DNA of 63,888 bases from RGDT01 sp964630925 (GTDB lineage: Bacteria > Planctomycetota > Planctomycetia > Gemmatales > Gemmataceae): assembly GCA_964630925.1 (NCBI GenBank), contig CAZVZK010000049.1:1-63888 (forward strand). Direction: 5' to 3'. Position numbers and translations under genes: made by a program. Of the stretch, positions 8,721 through 15,797 are shown one piece after another. Each line of letters opens with the position of its first letter. Within the stretch, counting starts at the first letter, position 1. The notes beneath the pieces were generated by a model. It saw only the letters and a list, made by a program, of their open reading frames with translations. It was not told the origin of the DNA and ran no database searches.

Positions 8721-10100
8721 ATGACAGGACGGTATTCCATCTCGTCGCTCCACCACAAAGACGAGACACTTTGCCAGTTGGCCGAGAGAGGGAACATCGC
8801 ACAGTTCGTCAGCTTCAACCCGACCCTTGGACCCCGTCGGTCCCGTGTCCGCGGCTTTCTGCCAGACTTTGACTTCGATGGCTCCGCCGCTTCCGCGATC
8901 GGCTCGCTCCTACAAGCGTCCGTCGAGAGGTCCGTCAACGTCCGGAGCTATTCCCCGGACAGCCCCAAGAGCCGAGCATTTGTCTACGGTTTGCGCACCG
9001 TCGAAGACGCGGTTGGGGCGGTACAGCGCTTGGCCGGGGAGGGGCTGCACACCATCGTCAACGAGACCATAGACATCCACGATGGGGGGGTGTCGGGGGT
9101 CGCGTTCGGCGACCTGATTGAGTTCGCCCCTGACGATACGCCCCGGTGCGTCGAAAAGCCTGGGACCGCGGCATTGCCACGGGCGGTGGCCCTCCGTCTC
9201 CTTGAAACGGTTTATGGTTTCAAGCCGTCCCTCGACTACGCGCCAGCGGTTCGAATCGAGTTCAGCCTGCATCCCCTTCGGCGTGGGGTGCGTCATGGAC
9301 ACACGCTCGTCTGGGAGGCCGAGGAATTGGACGGCGAACCCGCGGCTCTGCCTCCTCGCTGGCCCAACCGTTTCAGCAGGCTCGTCGGTGACAAGGCGTA
9401 TGGGCTGCTGATCGCCGACGCCCTCGGTCTGCCGGTGCCCGCATCGACTGTCATCTCCCGGCGCCTACCCCCGTTCCACTTCGGCCAGAAGACCGGGACC
9501 GGCGAGACATGGATTCGGACCTGTCCGACCGAACAAGTGCCCGGCAAGTTCACCACGAAACGCGGTTGGGTGGACCCCTTCGCCCTCCTCTCACGCGAAG
9601 ACCCGAGTGGGGAAGCGCTCGCGGCGGTGCTGGCGCAGGAGGGTGTCGAGCCGGCGTTCTCCGGCGCGTTGGTAGCGAGCTCCTCCGGTGGCCTCGTGGT
9701 CGAGGGCGTGGCGGGCCAGGGGGACGAGTTCATGCAAGGCCGCCAGGCGCCGGAACGCCTCCCGGACCACGTCCGCGCCTCGCTCACGGGGCTTTACGAG
9801 GCGGCGACTGCTCTCCTCGGGCCAGTCCGTTTCGAGTGGGTTCATGACGGCGACCGCCCGTGGATTGTTCAGTTCCACAGCGGCATTACGGAGTCCACGA
9901 GCAGAGTCATCTACCCCGGCGAGCCGCCCCACTACCGACGGTTCCCTGTGAAGGACGGGCTCGAGGGTCTCCGGCAACTCATCTCCTCTGTGGGGGATTC
10001 CGGCGACGGAATCGCCCTCGTGGGTGAGGTGGGGGTGACAAGCCACATGGGCGACGTTCTCCGCAAGGCGCGTATCCCATCGATCATCGAAGCCGCGTAA
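8721..10100 (+). CDS. PEP synthase-like protein (ATP-grasp plus phosphohistidine domain)
   Basis: 459 residues. The segment IVNETIDIHDGGVSGVAFGD (about 113-132) resembles the ATP-grasp region of PEP synthase and pyruvate phosphate dikinase (QxMV..SGV.F). FEWVHDGDRPWIVQFHSG (about 371-388) matches the nucleotide-domain end (EWA..DG.LYILQ.R). The C-terminus has the swivelling phosphohistidine motif EVGVTSHMGDVLRKARIPS, with His442 as the predicted phospho-carrier. There is no PEP/pyruvate-binding TIM barrel, so it cannot be a full PEP synthase. Related stand-alone proteins transfer phosphate to other small molecules, as rifampin phosphotransferase does. It is coupled to the membrane protein upstream. 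The substrate is unknown. Confidence 0.65.
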   Translation: MTGRYSISSLHHKDETLCQLAERGNIAQFVSFNPTLGPRRSRVRGFLPDFDFDGSAASAIGSLLQASVERSVNVRSYSPDSPKSRAFVYGLRTVEDAVGAVQRLAGEGLHTIVNETIDIHDGGVSGVAFGDLIEFAPDDTPRCVEKPGTAALPRAVALRLLETVYGFKPSLDYAPAVRIEFSLHPLRRGVRHGHTLVWEAEELDGEPAALPPRWPNRFSRLVGDKAYGLLIADALGLPVPASTVISRRLPPFHFGQKTGTGETWIRTCPTEQVPGKFTTKRGWVDPFALLSREDPSGEALAAVLAQEGVEPAFSGALVASSSGGLVVEGVAGQGDEFMQGRQAPERLPDHVRASLTGLYEAATALLGPVRFEWVHDGDRPWIVQFHSGITESTSRVIYPGEPPHYRRFPVKDGLEGLRQLISSVGDSGDGIALVGEVGVTSHMGDVLRKARIPSIIEAA

Positions 10101-10708
10101 TCGGGGGACGGGGTCCTTCGCGAGATGGGCGTTGTTTCACCGCAACCGACGAGGTCTCGACAAGGGGCCTGTCCGCTCCCGCTGCCCCTGTGGTTTGCAC
10201 GACATCAGCGCGCGGCGGTAGAGTGTGGGCGCATCGGCCTTCAATTTCGGGGCCAACGCGAAACGTCGCCCTGCCGTCTCCACGCGTCTGCGCCGTGCCG
10301 CGTCGGCCTTCCGCAAGGGGGGTAAGGGCGGCTCCGGCAGCGGCGGCGGCTCCATCAAGGCGTGAGGTGACGCATGGGCCGCGCCCTCTCCCCTTCGCAG
10401 CCAGGGCGGCCTCCCTCGACGGGCCGCGTCCGCCCTCACCGACCCTGGCCCGCCCACTCGTCCGCCGGGCCGTGATGCTGGACGGGGCCAGCGACGTGCT
10501 GCAGAGCGGTCCACGCCGTCACCACGGGCAGGCGGACCGACGTGACCGCCGTCGTCTCCGCCCTCGTCGCCCGGCACGGCCCGCCCCGGATGCGCGGCGG
10601 GGCACTGGCGGAACCACTGCAAGGTCGTGGCGATGGACTTCGGGGGCGTCAAGGACAGTTTGGAGGGCAGCGCCAACCTCCTGCCCGTGCCGTGCCCCCA
10701 GCCTCCGC
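10101..10708. other. Gene-poor stretch with degraded coding remnants
   Basis: About 600 nt between the rightward cargo and the leftward replication block. No frame has a plausible start, family match and stop together. Short segments look like broken protein, for example a Gly/Ser-rich tail ending near 10366 (GGKGGSGSGGGSIKA then stop) and HCKVVAMDFGGVKDSLEGS near 10610-10670. I read it as decayed genes, with no firm call. Confidence 0.4.
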
Positions 10709-11407
10709 CTACGCCGAGCGGCCACCCCACCAGCGGACGCGCTCACGGAACATCCGCTCCGTCGCCTCCGCGACCGATTCCGCTGTCAGCTTGACTGACT
10801 CCGCTTCCGGCTCCCCTTCGGGCCGAATGCGGTTTAGCCACGCCAGCATCTCCTCCGGCGGCAAGGCGGCCTCCTGCGCCTCGGCGAGGTCGCGCAGCAA
10901 CCGCTCGCGCCCCGGCACCCCTTCCCACAAGATTGATGCGTTGGCGTTCATCCCCTCGCAGAACAGCCTCCAGCCTTCGGCCTTCACGCACAGGACGTAG
11001 GCGGAGGCCCCGGCCAGGGCGCGGCATCTCTGGCAATCGTGCGGCTCACCGGGTTCCTCCGGGCCATCCGCCGCCGTGCCCTCGTCGCCTGTCTCGACCT
11101 CCGCACACCCCTCGCCGCGGAGGCGGCCGCAGCCCTCGCAGAAGCCGAAGCCCGTCCAGGCGGCCTCCTGTGCCTCGCGGAACCGGGTGGCGTCCTCCAC
11201 CAGCTCGATGAATGTCAGCCAGACAAGCTCCGAGAACGCATGCCCGTAGGGGGCGTGGTCTTGCCTGGTGACGGTGATGACTTGCGCGGACCTCCCCAGC
11301 CGGTCCCGCTCCTGCTCGTCGCCACGCCCGCTCGCCGCCAGGATGAGGCGGAACCGTTCCTCGCCGGTCAGCGTGCTGTAGTGCCTCGCGGTTAGGCCCC
11401 CTTTCAT
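10709..11407 (-). CDS. Hypothetical protein with a Cys/His cluster
   Basis: 232 residues, family not recognised. The centre has a possible metal site (CEGCGRLRGEGC near residues 95-106, HDCQRC near 127-132). The rest is acidic and helical, with conserved-looking tryptophans. Its start overlaps the stop of the HTH gene upstream by four bases (ATGA), so the two are coupled. The position beside a terminase-like HTH gene and ahead of the degraded stretch suggests a phage-type module. Function unknown. Confidence 0.65.
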   Translation of the reverse strand: MKGGLTARHYSTLTGEERFRLILAASGRGDEQERDRLGRSAQVITVTRQDHAPYGHAFSELVWLTFIELVEDATRFREAQEAAWTGFGFCEGCGRLRGEGCAEVETGDEGTAADGPEEPGEPHDCQRCRALAGASAYVLCVKAEGWRLFCEGMNANASILWEGVPGRERLLRDLAEAQEAALPPEEMLAWLNRIRPEGEPEAESVKLTAESVAEATERMFRERVRWWGGRSA

Positions 11408-11973
11408 CGCCCGCCGTCCTTCCTGGCATCGAGGACGGCCTCCAGCGCCTCCAGCCTGTTCTCCAACACATTGACGGTGATCGCCCGGAGCAGCGCGTCG
11501 GCGACGGAGACCGTGAGACGCGCCTTTTCGCCGGGTGGCATCTCGCAGGCGTCGGCCTCCCGCAGCCGCCCGGAGAGGACGCGGACGACATCGCCCGTAC
11601 CCAGCGGGGCGGCGCCGTCGGCCTGATCGCCCGTGTGAATCGTGCCCGCCTCGGCCAGACCCCGGAAGGCGTGATCCAGCAACGCGACCGCGGCCCGCAC
11701 CTTGTCGCCCTCCTTCGCGCCCCCCCTCGCCACTGCCAGCAGGGTATCGACCGCCTCGCCCGCCGCGCCCTGGATGCGTCCGATGGCGCCCTCCACCAAC
11801 TCCCGGCGCGCCCGCCGATAGGCGGCGAGGAAGGCGGGGAGGCGGAGCCAGCGCCCCACGGTCGCCACACTCACCCCGGCCTTCGCGGCCGCCGCGGCGT
11901 GCGTCGGCTCGGTGAGCAGGGCCGCGATAAGCGCCTCTTGCTTCCGATCCAGTTTCTCGCCGTGTCCGCTCAT
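11404..11973 (-). CDS. Phage-type helix-turn-helix protein, small-terminase-like
   Basis: 189 residues with AGGAG upstream. The N-terminus is a helix-turn-helix read as AAAAAKAGVSVATVGRWLR (about 27-45), followed by PAFLAAYRRARRELVEGAIGRIQ, a helix typical of phBC6A51-type phage HTH proteins and small terminase subunits. The remainder is helical. No large terminase or portal gene is present, so a packaging role is unlikely here; a DNA-binding or regulatory role in the element is more plausible. It shares an operon with the gene downstream. Confidence 0.6.
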   Translation of the reverse strand: MSGHGEKLDRKQEALIAALLTEPTHAAAAAKAGVSVATVGRWLRLPAFLAAYRRARRELVEGAIGRIQGAAGEAVDTLLAVARGGAKEGDKVRAAVALLDHAFRGLAEAGTIHTGDQADGAAPLGTGDVVRVLSGRLREADACEMPPGEKARLTVSVADALLRAITVNVLENRLEALEAVLDARKDGGR

Positions 11974-12057
11974 CTGCTCTCTCCTGCGGTCAGGGCCCCC
12001 CGCCCTTCGCCGTCTCGCTCTGCCCGTGCCGTTGCTTGCGTGTCGAACCAGGGGCAG

Positions 12058-12270
12058 TCACGCCGCCCCGATCCGTGCCGCGTGCCTGCCGAGCTTCCCG
12101 GCGGCCCTGTCCACGTCCACGGCGAGGCGGGCCAACGCCATCGGCGGCAGGGACTCCCCGCGCTCGCGGATCACGCTTTCCAGGCGCTCCGCCTGCCGTC
12201 GCAGCGAAGCCAATTCGTCGGCCAGCGCCTCAGGGAACTGCTGCCGCCTCTCGCCCGTCTCGGTCATCAT
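12058..12270 (-). CDS. Small helical protein
   Basis: About 70 residues from one of two adjacent ATG codons (12270 or 12267), with a strong GAGGGAGG five bases upstream. It is a single amphipathic helix-rich protein (LADELASLRRQAERLESVIRER, then ARLAVDVDRAAGKLGRHA), likely a coiled coil. A longer frame upstream runs through the palindromic repeat and is not used. It sits between the repeat and the HTH gene. No family recognised. Confidence 0.6.
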   Translation of the reverse strand: MMTETGERRQQFPEALADELASLRRQAERLESVIRERGESLPPMALARLAVDVDRAAGKLGRHAARIGAA

Positions 12271-12326
12271 CGCATCCTCCCTCGTCCGTGGTGATTCATC
12301 CAGGCCGCTACAATCGGGATCGTCCG

Positions 12327-12408
12327 CGTTTTTTTTCTCCCGCGTGCGCGCGGGAGACGAAGAGGTTTTCTTCCTGTCGCCTGCGCGCACGCGGGAGAAA
12401 AAAAAACG
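12327..12408. repeat. 82-bp palindromic repeat with T8/A9 ends, copy A
   Basis: A near-perfect inverted repeat. The outer arms are CG-T8-CTCCCGCG... and ...CGCGGGAG-A9-CG; about 25 bp pair with one extra A. The inner parts pair imperfectly around a central GGTTTTCTT. The left arm also contains a smaller dyad (CTCCCGCG-tgcg-CGCGGGAG). T comes first and A last on both strands, the reverse of an intrinsic terminator. It begins 7 nt past the stop of the primase-polymerase gene. A second copy is at 22524-22606. Confidence 0.85.
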
Positions 12409-12414
12409 GCCGCG

Positions 12415-14526
12415 TCATCCTTCGCCCGCCTCCCCTGCCGCTCCGTCCCGCCCCGCCGGACGGGCCAGGATCTCGCCGGCGACGTTGTGTGATAGGACGA
12501 AGAACCGTTGGCCGTTCTCCAGCCAAGCCGGGGCCGCCGGCTTGTCCTCGATCACCCCGTACCGTACGCCCAGCGCCAGCAGGGACTCACCGTCGCCATC
12601 GGGGACCCCCGGCAGGGCGTGCTTGACCTGTCCCGGCAGCGTGGCCCGCATCCCCAGCAGCGGCGTACCGTCCGCCTCGGGCACGCAGACGAAGGCGTCG
12701 AAGGCGGCCATCACGGGCACCCACTCCCCCGGTACGGCGCCGCCCGACTGGGCCTTATCGATGACCCGCCTCGCCCTCTCCGCCAGCGTGGACCGCGCGG
12801 CGTGCTCCATCCCCGCGTTGTCCCGGCCCCGCTCCACCTCGAAAACGAGGGTGTGCTTCCACAACTGCACGAAGGCCCGCCGGAATGCCCGTCCGCGTTG
12901 GCTGTCCGGCCCGAGGGCGGCCCCGGTCTCGTCGGGGAGCGTCTGCATCAGGTCGGCCCAGAGGACGCCGAGCTCGTCGCAGAGTGCCCGGAGCAAGGCG
13001 TCCCGCGTTTGGGGGGCGTCCCGGCAGGAGGCCGCGGCCTGGAGCAGCCGGTCCGGCGTGTACGTCACCAGATCGTTACGCCCGATCTCCGCGCGGCGGA
13101 CCTCGCTCCAGACCGTCTTGGGGCAGCGGAACGCCAGCCCGAGCTCCTGGGGCACCTGATCCGTGACCAGGGCGTGCAGTGTCACACCGCCCCCGGTCCC
13201 CTTGTCCTTCAGCCGCGCCGCCGCGCCGAGGATGAGCGCGGTCGTGAGCTCCTCCGCCCTGCCGCCGTCCGCGCCGAGCCGATTCAGAAGGCCGGCCAAC
13301 GTCTTGACGAAGTTACCCCGCCCCGTCGGGCTGTCGGACAGCGTCAGCACGTCCTCGGTCTTGCCGCCCTTCCTCGCCTCGACCTTTGCCTTGACGGTGC
13401 CGCTGGCGGTCGCGTGGACGTGGCCGAAGGCCAGAGTCACGCCCCCGCCGGCGTCGAACACGGCCGGGGCCTCGGGCCTCGGCTCCCAGATGTCCCCTTC
13501 GAGCGCCTTCGCGATCTGTTGCGCCCCCCAAGTCGTATCGCCCCGCTTATCCTCCCACTTGTCCCGCTTCAGTTTGGACTGGAGGAACATGCGTTCCATC
13601 CGGGCCGCGTCGGCCCGCGTCACCCAGCGCAGGTGATTCAGCAGGGCAAGGGTTGCCTCGCTGGCGCTCTCGTACCCCGTGATGTTACCGTCGTACAGGG
13701 ACCGGATCGCGTCCCCGTTCTTGCATGCGAACAGCCGCGCCCAGAGCTGCTCGTCGGTGAGCTGGTCCGGCGGGGTCGTCGTGTCGCCCGTCGGGCGGAG
13801 GCGCATCCCGCCGCCCGCCTTGCCGTTCGCCGCCCCGCCCGTCTTACCGTTCTGCCGGGCCGACTCGCCGGCCCCGCCCCCCGGCTTCCTCGCGGAGGCG
13901 AGCCGGGCGTGCAGGGCCTCGGCCTCCTCCTGCCGCGCCTCCACGACGGCGGTCATGTCGGGGAGGCGACGACCCGTCATGGTGAAGTAGCCGGCCCCGG
14001 GGCCGAACACCTCCACCTTGGCCGCCTTCTCCGGGTGGCGCTTCTGCCACGGCGCGGGATAGGATGTCTTGTCCTTGCCATTCTCCAGACTCAAGCTGGC
14101 CCTGAGGATGCCCTTCACCCCCGTCCCGCTGGGGCTGAGTTCGGCGTAGGTGCCCAGGCCGCGGAGGATCTCAAGGGCCTCGGGGGCGATGGCCCCGTCC
14201 GGCCCGACGCACGAGTCGAGGTCGATCCCCACCTCCCCTTCATCGTGGACGTACCCGACACCGCCGAGGCCCATGCGGCGGTACGTCTCCAGGGCAACGG
14301 CGAAGGGGACGAGGTTGCTGGGGGCGTTCCAGTCCTTCTTCGGCCTCCCGTCCTTGCCCGAGACAGGCGGCTTGTCCCATTTCTTACCCGTCCATTTCCA
14401 GACCCAGCACACCCAGCGGGGCTTGGCCCGGAGCTCTGCCGGGATGCCTTCCACGTCCACCGGCACGGGCGCGGGGCGCGGCGGGACGCCCGCGCCCGCC
14501 TGATTGCTTCCGCCATTCGAATCCAT
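12415..14526 (-). CDS. NrS-1-like primase-polymerase
   Basis: 703 residues. The N-terminus matches archaeo-eukaryotic primase/PrimPol proteins of the NrS-1 phage polymerase type: KPRWVCWVWKWTGKKWDKPP (about 35-54), the catalytic pair in VGIDLDSC (D102, D104), and TYAELSPSGTGVKG (about 126-139). A Gly/Ala-rich linker follows. Residues about 255-345 match the helix-bundle domain of NrS-1 polymerase (KNGDAIRSLYDGNITGYESASEATLALLNHLRW). The final 350 residues have no motif I can name; I see no Walker A helicase. The expected role is primer synthesis and DNA polymerisation for replication of the excised element. GAGGAG lies 11 bases before the start. Confidence 0.82.
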   Translation of the reverse strand: MDSNGGSNQAGAGVPPRPAPVPVDVEGIPAELRAKPRWVCWVWKWTGKKWDKPPVSGKDGRPKKDWNAPSNLVPFAVALETYRRMGLGGVGYVHDEGEVGIDLDSCVGPDGAIAPEALEILRGLGTYAELSPSGTGVKGILRASLSLENGKDKTSYPAPWQKRHPEKAAKVEVFGPGAGYFTMTGRRLPDMTAVVEARQEEAEALHARLASARKPGGGAGESARQNGKTGGAANGKAGGGMRLRPTGDTTTPPDQLTDEQLWARLFACKNGDAIRSLYDGNITGYESASEATLALLNHLRWVTRADAARMERMFLQSKLKRDKWEDKRGDTTWGAQQIAKALEGDIWEPRPEAPAVFDAGGGVTLAFGHVHATASGTVKAKVEARKGGKTEDVLTLSDSPTGRGNFVKTLAGLLNRLGADGGRAEELTTALILGAAARLKDKGTGGGVTLHALVTDQVPQELGLAFRCPKTVWSEVRRAEIGRNDLVTYTPDRLLQAAASCRDAPQTRDALLRALCDELGVLWADLMQTLPDETGAALGPDSQRGRAFRRAFVQLWKHTLVFEVERGRDNAGMEHAARSTLAERARRVIDKAQSGGAVPGEWVPVMAAFDAFVCVPEADGTPLLGMRATLPGQVKHALPGVPDGDGESLLALGVRYGVIEDKPAAPAWLENGQRFFVLSHNVAGEILARPAGRDGAAGEAGEG

Positions 14527-14561
14527 GATAATGTAATCTCCTCGGTGTCCGCGACTCTTTC

Positions 14562-14595
14562 GGACGGGCGGGGGGGTGATGACCCCCGCCCGTCC
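14562..14595. repeat. GC-rich intergenic hairpin
   Basis: A perfect 13-bp stem (GGACGGGCGGGGG against CCCCCGCCCGTCC) around a short loop, in the gap between the small HTH gene and the primase-polymerase start. No T tract follows on either strand. It could attenuate the transcript or act as an operator; no function can be assigned. Confidence 0.6.
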
Positions 14596-14631
14596 CGCGT
14601 TTTGGTGGGGGGCACGCGGCGCCCCCAGGGT

Positions 14632-14829
14632 TTACCCGGCCCGGCAGGACTGAAGCGCCCGCCGGAGGCCGCCCCCCTCGACGAAGAGGCGGCACCCGAT
14701 CTTCAGCACGCCGACGCGGCCCTCGGCGACGAGCCGCCGCGCCAGCTTGTAGGACAGACCCTCGGCACGGGCCGCGCTCGACAGCGGCTCGTGCCCCGCC
14801 ACGCCCTTGATGTTCGAGCTCGTCTTCAT
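14632..14829 (-). CDS. Small HTH protein, excisionase-like
   Basis: 65 residues preceded by GGGGGAGG. The body reads as a winged-helix/MerR-type DNA-binding domain: EPLSSAARAEGLSYKLARRLVAEGRVGVLKIGCRLFVEGGGLRRAL. The arrangement (helix, turn, recognition helix, then strand 'VLKIGCRLFV') is that of excisionases and small phage regulators. It would be the obvious candidate for directionality control of the integrase, although it is 12 kb from it. It lies upstream of the primase-polymerase on the same strand. Confidence 0.6.
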   Translation of the reverse strand: MKTSSNIKGVAGHEPLSSAARAEGLSYKLARRLVAEGRVGVLKIGCRLFVEGGGLRRALQSCRAG

Positions 14830-14949
14830 ACCTCCCCCTCCGGGCCGCCGGCGGTATGCCGGCGGGTATGTGCGGCAGCCTACGCAACGCGCGACGCGCT
14901 GGGCAAACCGGCGCGCGCGGCAGCGGAGGTAATGCGGGTCGTGGCGGGG

Positions 14950-15363
14950 TCAGACCCCCGCCGCGCGGAGTTCGTCCATCGCCCGCGCGAGATCGCGCGA
15001 GCGGGTGGTGCCGGCGTTGCCCGCCGGCACGGCGGACGTGGGGTGCAAGACCACGGTCGCGGCGGCGGGGTCGTCGTTGGTCGCGCTGAGGAACCGCGCG
15101 ACCGCCCCTGCCGTCGTGACCATGCGCCGCCCGATCCTGCACGCCTCCAGCTTGACGAGCCGCCCGTCCGGGGCGCGGACGCCGGAGGCCGCCCAGCGGA
15201 ACAACGTCGTCGGGGCGGTGCCCTTGCCGCCCCGTCCGGGGAGCCGGCGTGCCGCCTGTGCGAGGCTGAGGCCGTCGCCGGCTGCGATCTCGGCGAACAA
15301 GTTCGTCTGGGCGTGTTGCGAAGGGGCCGGCGTGACGCCGGCGGGCGGAGAGGCGGGTGCCAT
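14950..15363 (-). CDS. DUF1580-like helix-turn-helix protein
   Basis: 137 residues. LSLAQAARRLPGRGGKGTAPTTLFRWAASGVR (about 32-63) followed by LVKLEACRIGRRMVTTAGAVARFL matches the planctomycete DUF1580 pattern: an HTH that tests 'TLxRWxxxGVR' then a strand pair 'LExxRxGxRWxT'. The protein probably binds DNA. The C-terminal 40 residues are low complexity. It is on the same strand as the HTH and primase genes and is probably in their operon. The start is the first ATG; its RBS is weak. Confidence 0.6.
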   Translation of the reverse strand: MAPASPPAGVTPAPSQHAQTNLFAEIAAGDGLSLAQAARRLPGRGGKGTAPTTLFRWAASGVRAPDGRLVKLEACRIGRRMVTTAGAVARFLSATNDDPAAATVVLHPTSAVPAGNAGTTRSRDLARAMDELRAAGV

Positions 15364-15797
15364 CAGGGTGCATCCCAGCGGTTGTGGCTGATAGCGGGCG
15401 GCCTCCCTGCCATTAAACGCACGCCGCGCCGGTGGGCCTCACGTCGGCCCCGGGAAGGCGTGCCCCCTCGCTCTCCTGAGCAAGGTGGCACGCTCGGGTG
15501 TGTGCTTATCCGCGTCCACTTGTATTTTAGGCGGTCACCGGATTCCGCGCCACCCCCAGTTTGATGCGGCGGGGTGCCGTGGCGCGCGGTGGCATGCCGA
15601 TGTTCCTGACTTGCGGTGAACGGGGCTGACTGACGTTGACTGACGTTGACCGTTTTTCGCTGATTCGTCCTGATTCGTCCTGCTGAAGACGCCGCGTCTT
15701 TTTCTCAAGAAATATTCCCACGGGGGGCGTTTTCTGCCCGCCCCAGCGTACATCGGCGGTTCTCGGGCGTGACAGTTACCCACCGGTAGCAGCCCCC
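15364..15797. other. Intergenic region between DnaE and replication regulators
   Basis: 434 nt with no supported gene. It contains two sets of 10-bp tandem repeats (listed separately). Placed between two replication-type genes, it is the most origin-like stretch of the element. Confidence 0.45.
15626..15682. repeat. Iteron-like 10-bp tandem repeats
   Basis: TGACGTTGAC is present twice in tandem at 15631-15650, preceded by a partial unit CTGAC. Eleven bases later TGATTCGTCC is present twice at 15661-15680, followed by TG. Both have a one-turn period. Such helically phased repeats are typical of replication initiator or repressor sites. Their role is inferred from position. Confidence 0.55.

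Noticed and set aside
8721..10100. Housekeeping PEP synthase
   Set aside because: At 459 residues it lacks the PEP/pyruvate barrel; only the ATP-grasp-like and phosphohistidine parts remain.
10190..10798. A 202-codon plus-strand frame
   Set aside because: No RBS, Arg/Pro-biased composition, runs antisense into the gene ending at 10709.
11404..11973. Evidence that the element is a prophage
   Set aside because: The terminase-like HTH alone is not enough; no large terminase, portal, capsid or tail gene was found.
12327..12408. Intrinsic terminator of the primase gene
   Set aside because: The homopolymers are T before and A after the stem on both strands, the reverse of a terminator.
12508..15564. 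A 1018-codon plus-strand frame
   Set aside because: Antisense shadow of the primase-polymerase and its neighbours; long only because of high GC.
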